A stretch of DNA of 64,000 nucleotides from Symbiodinium kawagutii (lineage: Eukaryota > Sar > Dinophyceae > Suessiales > Symbiodiniaceae): NCBI GenBank assembly GCA_009767595.1, contig VSDK01013838.1, positions 297,819 to 361,818 on the forward strand, in the 5' to 3' direction. Numbering within the stretch: the first letter of the stretch is position 1; each line of letters begins with the position of its first letter. The position numbers and the translations under genes are program-made. The notes below the pieces were generated by a model that was given only the letters and a program-made list of their open reading frames with translations, was not told the origin of the DNA and searched no databases. This document shows, in pieces, positions 34,104-43,383 of this stretch.

Positions 34104-34242
34104 CCAGCTGTGACTTGGGAAGTTCGCCCGGCAGGGCCCGAGACATCGTGATGCCATGCGCTGCGCTGCGCCCGCCGAGTCTCGTTTCGACCTTGTTCAC
34201 GATGCCGGACATGCGCTTCCCAGCAACGCCCCAAGCCTTCGC
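34104..34242 (-). CDS. unassigned exon flanked by repeat copies
   Basis: 139 bp, acceptor AATGGCCAAG, donor GTATGA. It reads AKAWGVAGKRMSGIVNKVET, RLGGRSAAHGITMSRALP and GELPKSQL. The peptide is basic and the coding call firm. Family-2 elements lie 7 bp to the left and 43 bp to the right. Confidence 0.82.
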
Positions 34243-34285
34243 CTTGGCCATTGAACTGGTGGTGGAGGGTGCGGAAGAATCGTCA

Positions 34286-34476
34286 ACTGGTTGGCGGTTG
34301 AACCACCCCTATATGAAACATATAATAAGGTTGGTTTAACAACCAATATAGGGATAGGGTTTCATTAACAATCATTAGTTGATAGGTATAACAACCATTA
34401 GTTGATAGGTGTCAACCAACCACTTGTTAATAATCACTATAGGGAAAATGAAAAATTGTTGAAACCACCAACCAGT
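34286..34476. repeat. family-2 element with internal expansion
   Basis: 191 bp. The arms are ACTGGTTGGCGGTTGAACC and TTGAAACCACCAACCAGT. The interior is enlarged by a duplicated AACCATTAGTTGATAGGT. The core GTCAACCAACCACTTGTTAA is intact. Confidence 0.85.
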
Positions 34477-34599
34477 ATCAACCAGTCAATAATGGTCATT
34501 TGATGGTGAATTTAAAGGTCAACCAGTGGCGGTTGATGATGACGGTGTAGAGCAATCTCCTTCGAGTTGCACTACGGGCTAAACGTGTAAAAGTGAAGG

Positions 34600-34790
34600 T
34601 TAATGATGATTAATTTGATTTTGAATTTGATGGTTGACTCTACGGTGAAATTGATGGTTAATTCTATGATTACTTTGATGGTTGGTTCTATGGTCAATTT
34701 GATGGTCGGTTTGATGGTTGGTTTGATGGTTGGCTTGATGGTTGCTTCTACGGTGAAATTGATGGTTAATTTGATGGTTGATCAATGGCT
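34600..34790. repeat. TTGATGGTTGGT-type simple array
   Basis: Irregular tandem TTGATGGTTGNTT units in a TG-rich intron half. The long minus-strand frame here (Asn-His-Gln repeats) is a by-product of the repeat. Confidence 0.85.
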
Positions 34791-34989
34791 ATCTAACAGT
34801 AATTTCATCCTTGGTCAATAGCTCATTCATGGTAAATAATTGTCATTAATGGCCAATTTATTGATATATGAATGGTTCTCCATACTTATATGATTCATTT
34901 ACACAATGGTCAATAATGCTCAATCATGGTGAATGGCTGCTCAAATCTTTTGCTTCAAAAATGGCTGCTTTGTTACATCTTGGATGATT

Positions 34990-35018
34990 TGGGGGTACCC
35001 CTATTTTGAGAAACCACC
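34990..35018. repeat. single arm of family-1 element
   Basis: GGGGGTACCCCTATTTTGAG and AAACCACC match the right arm of the 21691 copy, including about 10 bp of interior. No left arm was found. It lies 61 bp from the donor of the exon at 35080. Confidence 0.65.
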
Positions 35019-35079
35019 AATGACTACTTACTGACGGTGATCATCGCTATGACCCAGTCGTTCAGAGCTGCCGAGGCAC

Positions 35080-35115
35080 CAAGATTTCTGCCATCTTTTG
35101 TTGATTCCGCCGGTC
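35080..35115 (-). CDS. unassigned short exon
   Basis: 36 bp, phase 0, acceptor CTCACGAG, donor GTGCCT. It reads DRRNQQKMAEIL and is open further upstream (ANTKSHEDRRNQQK). A charged helix. Confidence 0.55.
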
Positions 35116-35531
35116 CTCGTGAGATTTCGTGTTGGCGTTGGGTCGCATGGTTGGTGATGATTTACTGATGGTTCATTGATGACTGATGATGGCCAATGAA
35201 TAGTCAATAGGTGGCTAATGATGGCTAATAGATTGTAGATGATCAATGGATGGTTCATTGGTGGTCAATGATGGCTATTTAATGAATGGTTCATAGACTA
35301 CAGATGGGTAATTCATAGCTATTTGGTGGTGAATTGTGTTGAATTGATGGTTTCATTATGGATGGTCATCCAGTGGTGTACCTGCTGTTCCCTAGGCTCT
35401 GAACCTTTCCCTGTTTAGAGCCGGGAGCAATTTCCAGCTAGCCTCAGGTTCAAGGTTTGGAACTGCCGCCAAAAAACCATCATGTAACCATCAAAAACTG
35501 CCATCCAATTAAGATGCATCGCCATGTGAAC

Positions 35532-35636
35532 GGATGGTTTGGGTGCTTATAACCCCTATGAAAAACATTGGTCAACCAACCGACCAATTGGTAGTACGAC
35601 GGAAAAATTGAACAAATGTTTGAAACCACCACCCAG
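35532..35636. repeat. terminal-inverted-repeat element, family 2
   Basis: A diverged 105-bp copy: the core GTCAACCAACCGACC and the right arm TTTGAAACCACCACCCAG are preserved, while the left arm is weak. Confidence 0.65.
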
Positions 35637-35815
35637 AAGGCTACAGGATGAAATGCTCAGTTCATTTTGAGAAACAATCACTTCTGCAGCTTGGCGTGCA
35701 TCAACATGAGGGACTAGGACCATAGATTTGGAATCAATTTGATGCTTGACTAACCTTTTGACTCGTTCATCAATACGTCAATTGGTGTATGGAGAAGACC
35801 AAGTAGTCGGCCCAA

Positions 35816-35935
35816 CACTAGCAGTAGCAGTAGCACTTGTTGTCGTTGTCGTTGTCGTTGTCGCTGTCACTGTTGCTGCTGCTATTACTGTTGCTCTTCT
35901 TCTTCTTCTTGTTGTTGTTGTTGTTCTCTACTGCA
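35816..35935. repeat. GTY trinucleotide low-complexity tract
   Basis: (GTT/GTC/GCT)n mixed array. The plus frame reading poly-Val/Ala/Leu is not considered a gene. Confidence 0.85.
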
Positions 35936-36066
35936 CCTCCTCTTGTTGTTATTTGCTCTTTATCTTAGTACCCACCCATTTCCATCCGAGGTTTTCAGGG
36001 AATAATCAACATCTCGGACAGCTCTTAGCTCCAGAAATTTCAATGATTAGGGATTCATTCAACGAT

Positions 36067-36183
36067 TTGGCTATGGGCCAACATTAAACAACCAGCTTAG
36101 GTGAACAACCCAACAAATACCAGATTGGTCATTGGGGGATGTCCACGAGGGGTACAAGGTATTAGCCCATGGCCCACAGCCAT
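36067..36183. repeat. terminal-inverted-repeat element, family 3
   Basis: A diverged 117-bp copy. The left arm is TTGGCTATGGGCCAA and the right end AGCCCATGGCCCACAGCCA. It shares the subterminal GAGGGGTAC motif with the 27801 copy. Confidence 0.65.
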
Positions 36184-36485
36184 ATATATACAGTAGATGT
36201 GCAGACCTAGTATGTGTACACAAACATGTTACTGGAATGTTTGCCACCGACGCGGCAAAAGCTACCAAAGAACTAATCGAGACCCTGGTTGACCATTGAC
36301 AACGATTCCACACCGTTGCGAACAATTCTCATTTATTCTTTGGTCACCGCATGTCTCTTTTGGGGCTTGGAGTGCTAACTATGCCCACTAACTCACCAAA
36401 TGATTGGTTTGTTGGTTGCTTGGTTGCTCGGCCAAAATCATTCCCCACCACTAACCACTAGCCAGTTGTGGGGCTCCGAGGGTGC

Positions 36486-36550
36486 CCCAGGGTGTCCTCC
36501 TGGTCTTTCAGTTCCTGCTCGTGGTCCGTATGCTCCAACCGCAGCTTGGC
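36486..36550 (-). CDS. unassigned exon, coiled-coil segment
   Basis: 65 bp, acceptor GGGGCTTAG, GC donor inferred (CTGGG followed by GCACCC). It reads AKLRLEHTDHEQELKDQEDT then L, a clear heptad-type coiled coil. Confidence 0.75.
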
Positions 36551-36974
36551 CTAAGCCCCTACGGGAGATGGCTGAGGGAAGAACTTGATGGTTATAGTTA
36601 TTCGATGATTAATTGATGGTGATTTCGTGGTTAATTGATCTTATCCATAGTGGGTTGATCATTTTTTCGTGATCAATACTAATCATCAACATAATAAGGG
36701 TAATGGGACATCCCCAATGATGTTGATGCAGTATGGGAATGGTGCTTGAGGATGTGATGCTTGATGATGGTGAATGACATGGTGGTGGATAATGATTAAT
36801 GATTGGCAGAACTGGCAAATCTCGCATGCAAAATGCATGCAAAACGCAAAGCTGTGAGTTTGATCAATGGTCACGTGTGAAAACGGCCAAGTAAACAAAT
36901 CACGTCGACCCAGAAGCAACCCAGCAGCTGCAGCCTGAAATGCCTCCAAAAACTGATTCACTGGCTGCTTTCAA

Positions 36975-37110
36975 ATGTTCTAATTGAAAGCATGCTTCAT
37001 GTTCAGCAAGGTGGGCAAACATCCTGACATCTCCTGGCCGACCCGTGGTCAAAAATGAAAACCGCTTGGGGCAAGTTCCTGGCCCTCCATGGCATAGATG
37101 TTGGAGCATT
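36975..37110 (-). CDS. possible exon, boundaries undecided
   Basis: Two minus frames are open. One reads RFSFLTTGRPGDVRMFAHLA then EHEACFQLE. AG acceptors exist at several points, but no clear donor is found. Confidence 0.35.
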
Positions 37111-37368
37111 GCAGCGGTGTGAAATGTCGGGGGAGTGAGTGTGCACCAAATCACGACTTGTTTCTTCCAAAAAAACATCGTAAACAATCTGGTGAACAGC
37201 CATAGTAAACATTGTTACTTTGACCAATGCCATATCATGAACAAATCAAGATATGTGATCATATATGCCGTAAATCCAGCCATGTCCAGTTGCCAAACAA
37301 TATAAACAATTAAGCATGTCAAATATCCTTGACTGCCTGCACCTATGCATGCCTCTTTGTGCTGCAAC

Positions 37369-37445
37369 CTCTCCAAGTGGCAATGCGCTCCATCTGCGTT
37401 CGGCTGTCTTCCGGCTGTCCATCCTTCCCCACCGCTAAAGAGGCC
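37369..37445 (-). CDS. unassigned exon
   Basis: 77 bp, acceptor CCTTCCGCCAG, donor GTTGCA. It reads ASLAVGKDGQPEDSRTQMER then IATWR. Splice signals and composition agree. Confidence 0.75.
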
Positions 37446-37631
37446 CTGGCGGAAGGCAACGGCCATGATTCTGTGGGGGATTCTTTGGGGAGAGTGTAAT
37501 CCCAGAACGACAAAACAAAAAAAAATCCTTTGGACGTTGGAACCCCTACAAATCCAACTGATGGTGAAAGCCATGGCTCCCAACCAAGATGTTCCATGGC
37601 ATTTTCTAATCAACCACTCCTGCACAACGAC

Positions 37632-37768
37632 GCATCTCCCCAGGACACGCTACTCCCGGCCACTGCGTTGTGGGCGCCTTCTTCCTGTTGGCCTCCCACC
37701 GGTGGTTGCTACACTCGTCATCCTCAAGGCTCGGCGTCAGGAATCGCACACCGTTGGGTACCCTCACC
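37632..37768 (-). CDS. unassigned exon
   Basis: It reads VRVPNGVRFLTPSLEDDECS, NHRWEANRKKAPTTQWPG and VACPGEMR. The acceptor GTCAGTAG and the donor GTCGTT are inferred, and other GT sites lie inside. A Trp/Cys-containing, folded-domain-like peptide. The family was not recognised. Confidence 0.65.
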
Positions 37769-38178
37769 CTACTGACCACCACGGGAAAAGCGCTGAAAAT
37801 GTGTGAAAGTCACCCCCAGTTGCAACGGAAGGCGGGGCACAACAAAGCTTTGGTGCAGGTCAAAAGTTCCAAGGAGACTCAGCCATGTGCAATCTGCACG
37901 TGCAGAACGTGTCTCAGAGGTTCGCTGAGATGAGATGCTTCACCTTTTTGGCTGATTGAATCCGCATGATTGCTCCTGGCAATCATGCATGAATAGCTAT
38001 GACTTGACAAATTAGAGGCACCTCCATCAATTACACCAGCATCCAACCACCCAACAAATGAAAAAAAGTAATAATATATATATAGATGCACATATAAAGT
38101 GCACAAGTCCTCCAGTAGAAATACCAAGGGGAGTCCCAACAAAAGGACCACCGCTTTTCATGACTTCCCGAGGTCTAC

Positions 38179-38265
38179 GGCCCAGCGCCCTGGTGGCCCA
38201 GGCGCAACATGGAGCCACCGCGGGTCATGATGGACGGCTCCCTGGACACATCATCGCCCGCTGCA
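38179..38265 (-). CDS. unassigned exon
   Basis: 87 bp, acceptor CCCTGGCAG, donor GTAGAC. It reads AAGDDVSREPSIMTRGGSML then RLGHQGAG. The flanking introns show the usual TG-rich right side and CA-rich left side. Confidence 0.7.
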
Positions 38266-38844
38266 CTGCCAGGGCCTAACCTCACCGGTGGACCGGGAGA
38301 AACCGCTGGCGAATGGCCAACAACCTGGCTAATTAATGGCTACTAATGGCTGCTCATAGCAACTAACTTTGTTCAGTTAATTAGGTGGTTGCTACAGTAT
38401 CTGTAGTATGGGTTTATGGCTCATTGATGCATAATTGGATGACTGATTGATGGTGGAGCAATGGCAGTTGTTTATCATGATGAACTAGTGATGGTTGGTG
38501 ATGGGTCATAATGGTTGACAATGGCGGAGCCTCAGAAAACAATGAACAACAACAATGGTCACTATTCATGACGATTCATGTTGACTGCGTATAATCATTG
38601 ATAATACTGACCAGGGTAGGGGGGGTGTCCCTCTTGCGCAGGTGGCTTCCCAACATGAATCGCCAGCATCCTGCCGCTGGCTCAGTCATGAAAGGTGGTG
38701 CCAGGGATAAAATTTAAGGCCTGCGATCTAGAATTACGGCAAGACCCTATGGTTTGCCCGTGACCACAAGACCTGCCCAGAAGTGAGTGTTGTCAACACT
38801 TCAAACCCTGCGCAGGCCCGTTGTTTTGAAACTCTGAGAATCAA

Positions 38845-38986
38845 GAAACCCTAACCCTAAACCCTAAAACCCTAAAACCCTAAACCCTAAAACCCTAAAC
38901 CCTAAAAGCTTAAAACCCTAAACCCTAAAACCCTAAACCCTAAAACCCTAAACCCTAAAACCCTAAACCCTAAAACCCTAAACCCA
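38845..38986. repeat. telomere-like array, alternating 7- and 8-mers
   Basis: About 18 units of CCCTAAA and CCCTAAAA that mostly alternate, giving a 15-bp higher period, with one interruption (AAAGCTTAAAA) near 38906-38912. CCCTAAA/TTTAGGG is the usual dinoflagellate and plant telomere unit. Here it is interstitial, with ordinary sequence on both sides. Confidence 0.9.
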
Positions 38987-40936
38987 AAATCACTGCGTAT
39001 AGCCCGTGTTTCTCACTGATTCTTCGAGCAATGTTCAACACGCACAGACACCCGTGGTTTGTGCGTAGAATTAGTTCCACCGTTGGCTTTACCTATCGTG
39101 TTGGCTCACATTTGGAATCTGCGCACTGAAACTCTCCAAAACTGATACGCCATTGAATGGCGAGCAAGGGTCGACATGTTTCGATCCAAGGCTTTTGCCT
39201 ACACTAAAAATCCAACTTGGTGTTGCTGGCAGGCACTGAAAACCATCTTGGACCTTTTGCATCAGCACTGTCTACCGGTAACCGCTAGTCATACTGTCAT
39301 AATGGCTGAATGCCTGCCCCAGGGTCACATATAGAAAGTATCCGGCTACATCCAGCTGGATGTCCAAGCCCTGTGGTGGGAGCACCTATGCACCAAGATC
39401 GGCCATCACACATAAACTATTGACCTCTATGATCCTCCATGTAAATATGTGATTGATGGTAGTTATAGGTGCTATTTATACCACCTTTTCAGACTTGCTG
39501 GAGCCCATTCACCATGGTTTGAGCAACATTAACATTCATTTACTATCGACAATCACCATCCTTGTTGGCCATTATCCCTACTGCCTCCGATTGACCATAG
39601 ATTCAACCATTATCTTCGCTGATGACTTTGTCAATCATTGGTCAAGTGGAGTAGTAATGCCAACCCTGGATTCATAAACCCTTGGCTGATAAATAGTGGC
39701 CATCACCTCAAAAGTTCTGGATTTATACTGAAGTGGTACCCCCCAACTGATGAAGTCGGGGTTTATTGCTCGTGGGTTCGGACTAATCCTAAATCCATAC
39801 TAATGATTCACCCATATTTGGGATAAATCACCAGCTATTTAAAGTAAACTGGGGGTGATTAATTGGTTGATATGGATCTACCACTAGCCATGGTTTAAGC
39901 GACCATCAATCCTTGAGACATTGACCCTGCATGATTTTCCTCGCTGCGCTCCCCAATCTCTGCCACTCTCCCACCACCACCAGGGTCCAGGCGTTGTTAA
40001 CGCCTTACCTGGGCAGCGGTTGGGTATCCATGTTTGATGAGAATGCATAACAAGAGTGAATGATGGGTGAATGATGGGTGATAAGATTTCCGAACCATGG
40101 TTGAAAGTGGTCAAATGTCAGGGCTACTGATCAGCGAACGATGTTAACTGATGGGTGAATGATTGTAGTCTGGTGTCTACTGAGGGGTAGTAGGCGACAA
40201 ATAGTGATAAAAAATGATCATAATGTTTCATTGTTCGGAAGCATTCCCAATCGCTAAATGGAGTGGTTAGCACCACTCCAATGGTCCTTGATAGATATGA
40301 TGCAATGGTTTTGGATCACCACGAGCTTGACCATAAATAGCTAATGATTTACCAGCAAAACATGGGAGAATTTCCTGCATATTTTCGGGACAGTTTCCTG
40401 ATTTTTTGAGGCTTCGATTTGGCTACACCAAGTTCATGACCTATGAGTGGAGTAACCAACACAAACCTAGCACCGAGCCATCTGAGTAACGGATCCGCCA
40501 AGGCATTCCAAACATGACAAAACACTGCAGAGTTTTTTGCAACAAGAACAATCGCCCCCAAATGCCCCAAAAAATACTAATTCTGCAATACCGAAAAATC
40601 TGTGGATCAGAACAAACAACAAAAAGTTACGTCGATCGGAACCATCAAGTAGGATTGACGATCCAAACACCCAAGATCATCTTACAGAAAAATGCGTCTT
40701 TCCCTTCCACTGGCATTTGTCGGGCTTGGGGCATCCCTGGGAACCTGAGGTCATCAACATCAATTGACGAAGTTGTCAACCACTAATGGCTTTGATCAAA
40801 TAGACAATGAAACATCGGCCCTGTCATTCAACCGATGACGGACTAGCCATCACCAGCAAAAATAATGGATGCATCATTAGTAAAACGTAGTCAAACACAT
40901 TAACCAATGGGTTTTGTCCACCTTTGCTGGTGCTAC
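38987..40936. other. stretch with little coding signal
   Basis: Intron-like. A small minus-strand coding-like patch at 39930-40015 (a frame with TLVVVGEWQRLGSAARKIMQ, and a GTAAGG donor after CGCTGCCCAG at 40011) may be one or two short exons, but no consistent pair of sites could be fixed. Confidence 0.4.
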
Positions 40937-40990
40937 CTGCAGCAACGTTGGAAAGCATGGCCGGGTCATCCTCAAGCTGTGCAAGCCGAC
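40937..40990 (-). CDS. unassigned exon
   Basis: 54 bp, acceptor TGTCAACAG, donor GTAGCA after GCTGCAG. It reads RLAQLEDDPAMLSNVAA. Textbook splice sites. It may be the first recognised exon of the 25-41 kb group. Confidence 0.75.
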
Positions 40991-42002
40991 CTGTTGACAT
41001 TATCGCCAAGCCATCCATTCATGTACAACGTGCCGTGAATCCATCATTAACAAAATCCTCCACGATGAGTGATCCGCCATTAAGCGCCAAATAGTAATGG
41101 TCCGTTGTTAAAGACACATTCTGTAACAAAGCACAATCAGTATGAATTAATCATCAAGAATCAACCACATTAAGCATTCATTAGCCATTACCAACCACCA
41201 CTAACCAACATTAATGAGCAATTGGGTTGTATCAACCACAAACTCACCAATATCTTTTCTGACCATGGTGTAATCAATGCTGGCCATCATGATCGACCAT
41301 TATCATTCAACAATTGCTCAACCACTATTGAGCCATTCATCAACATTCATCAACCATTAACTAGGCATTACTTCACCAATACCATCAATGACTCATCATG
41401 GCCAACAATCATTAACCATGATTAGCTATGAAAAAAGCATTAACCGACTACTAACCGACCAGTCTTAACCAATATTCATCATTAGCCATCATTATATAGT
41501 ATCAGTTCGCCGGGATTGACCATTGATACTGGGCTTAGCCACGAGTCAACCACCATCAAACTATTAAACATGAAACCATCAAATAACCGTAAATTCTAAC
41601 AACCAATCAATCAGAATAATAACCAACAAATCACCATCAATTCAACATCAGCAATTAGTGAAAAATAGTTAACCAACCATGACTTGAACACTAATAGCCC
41701 TTGTCTCACCGTTGGCTTCAACCATTCACCATTTATCAAACTCAATCAAACCATCAACGAACCATGAGTCAATCATACACCATAAATCAAGCACCAACAA
41801 GACCAACTATCTAAAAACCATAACCACCAACAAAATCAAGTACAATAAATCATCATAGCTACAAGTACTGATCCCACCAGAATTCAACTTTAGACCATTT
41901 TTGGGGGTCCAAAATGAAATTCCCTGAAGGTTGAACCATAAATTTGTGGTTTAAACCATAAATAAGATCATAAATCATCCACAACTTCCGTCACAGCTCA
42001 TC
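40991..42002. other. AACCATCA-rich intron-like stretch
   Basis: Almost continuous AACCATCATTAACC-type sequence on the plus strand with no coding island. It is the donor-side flank of the exon candidate at 42003. Confidence 0.7.
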
Positions 42003-42103
42003 CCTGGTCGTCCTCTCCTCCCGCTCAGCTCCCTGCCAATCATCACGCTCCGCGATAACGAAGCCATGGACAGCGACGTGCCGGGCTCCGAAGGCTCTGC
42101 CAA
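42003..42103 (-). CDS. possible exon, possibly 3' part of the PhyH gene
   Basis: It begins after CTCCGCTCAG and reads LAEPSEPGTSLSMASLSRSV then MIGRELSGRRGRPG. The end is inferred (a GA donor, or the exon continues). It lies downstream of the PhyH exons, but the junction could not be verified. It could be a Ser/Arg-rich tail or another gene. Confidence 0.55.
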
Positions 42104-43010
42104 CTGAGCGGAGCCACGGGGTGGGGACCAGCGGCTGGCTGGTGGTGGGTCACCACCCCCGTCATAGGCAAGCAAGGCAACCAACCATTGGTTGAGAATT
42201 ACGAGGGATCATAGAAAAAAAAAGTTGAAAGCTACCAGGCAGTTGGTGAAACCTGGTCAACTGATGCTTAGTCAGGATGGTGGTGAAAGTATGGTTGAGG
42301 AATGATTTCTGATGGTTCGGTGATGGTTAAATATAGTGGGAAACTATTGATTAAGAAAATTTATTGCTCGTAATGGACGTCCAAATTATGGTGACCTCCC
42401 ATTGGTTCTGCGAGTTTGGAACGTTAATGGTCGTGAACTAAAGGGATATCGATATTACGGTGAACCCCTAGCGGTTATGGAGCTTGAGAGCCATTTTCAA
42501 CATGCTGTGTTGACCTCAATCTACTTTGGCAATTAAATAGTGTTGTTGGATACTCAAATCACCGTCGATTATGGCGAAATGATGGTTACTACTACTGTCA
42601 ACAAAGGACCACGTACCAAAAATAGTGTTTCACTGGTGAATTGAGAATCCGTGGTTGATAATCAATTAATAGCCGACTCATGCTTAATGATTCTGAAACC
42701 ATGGCCGGAAATGCTCCATTGATGTCAAGTTTGCTTCACAGGGAAACGTTTACAAAACGTAGCTGGTCACCAAACCTGGGTGTTCTCTAGAATGCAATCA
42801 AATTTAATCATACCTAATCAGTCTATATGCGCTCTATCTGATCCAATCCATGTCCATTCATCTGTCCATATCTACTCAGACTATTCATCCAATCTACCCA
42901 TATCATCCTCCATAGCTATGGTTAGTGACCACTAGCCACGATGAACCATAAGTAACCACTACTATTCATCCAGTCTACCTACATCCATCCACCAATCCAC
43001 CCATCTCCAC

Positions 43011-43095
43011 ATCTTCCTCTGGGCCGTGGCACCGACACCCGACTGCTGGCGCTGTGCAGCACTGCTCCCGCTGGCCGCTGATTCTCGGACATGGC
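43011..43095 (-). CDS. possible downstream exon of the PhyH gene
   Basis: With acceptor GCGCTGCCAG the phase-compatible frame reads HVRESAASGSSAAQRQQSGV then GATAQRK. Two other frames are open as well, one of them Cys-containing, so the frame rests on phase with the 43347 exon only. Confidence 0.45.
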
Positions 43096-43346
43096 CTGGC
43101 AGCGCTGGCACCCGTACGACGATCGTGAAGGTCACCAGTTTCCGCTTCGTGGGGGTGCACATGAAACTGGTGGTTGGCCATGGTGGACAAGGCTGAAGAA
43201 GTTAAGAGTGATGAATAGTGACTGATGATGAACCCATCACAACCAAAATTCACACCCCGCTGTTGGCCCCCAGGTCATTCCAGGTCATTCCCAGGACTTT
43301 TTCGCAGCTTCGCAGCTCAGAAAGTCTGACCAAAGGGTCCTGGGAC

Positions 43347-43383
43347 CTAAGGCCTCATGCAGGCCAGGCAGGTCGAAAAACAC
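43347..43383 (-). CDS. PhyH-family oxygenase, C-terminal exon
   Basis: 37 bp, acceptor GCGCCAG, donor GTCCCA. It reads VFFDLPGLHEAL. Phase 0 at the start fits the end of the exon at 44012. A D-L-P-G-L motif after the core barrel is plausible for this family. Confidence 0.65.

Noticed and set aside
34600-34785. Minus-strand Asn-His-Gln repeat protein
   Set aside because: By-product of the TTGATGGTTGGT-type simple array.
35746-36087. Plus-strand frame with poly-Val/Ala/Leu, membrane-like
   Set aside because: Low-complexity GTY array; no splice sites or conserved motif, and on the opposite strand to all supported exons.
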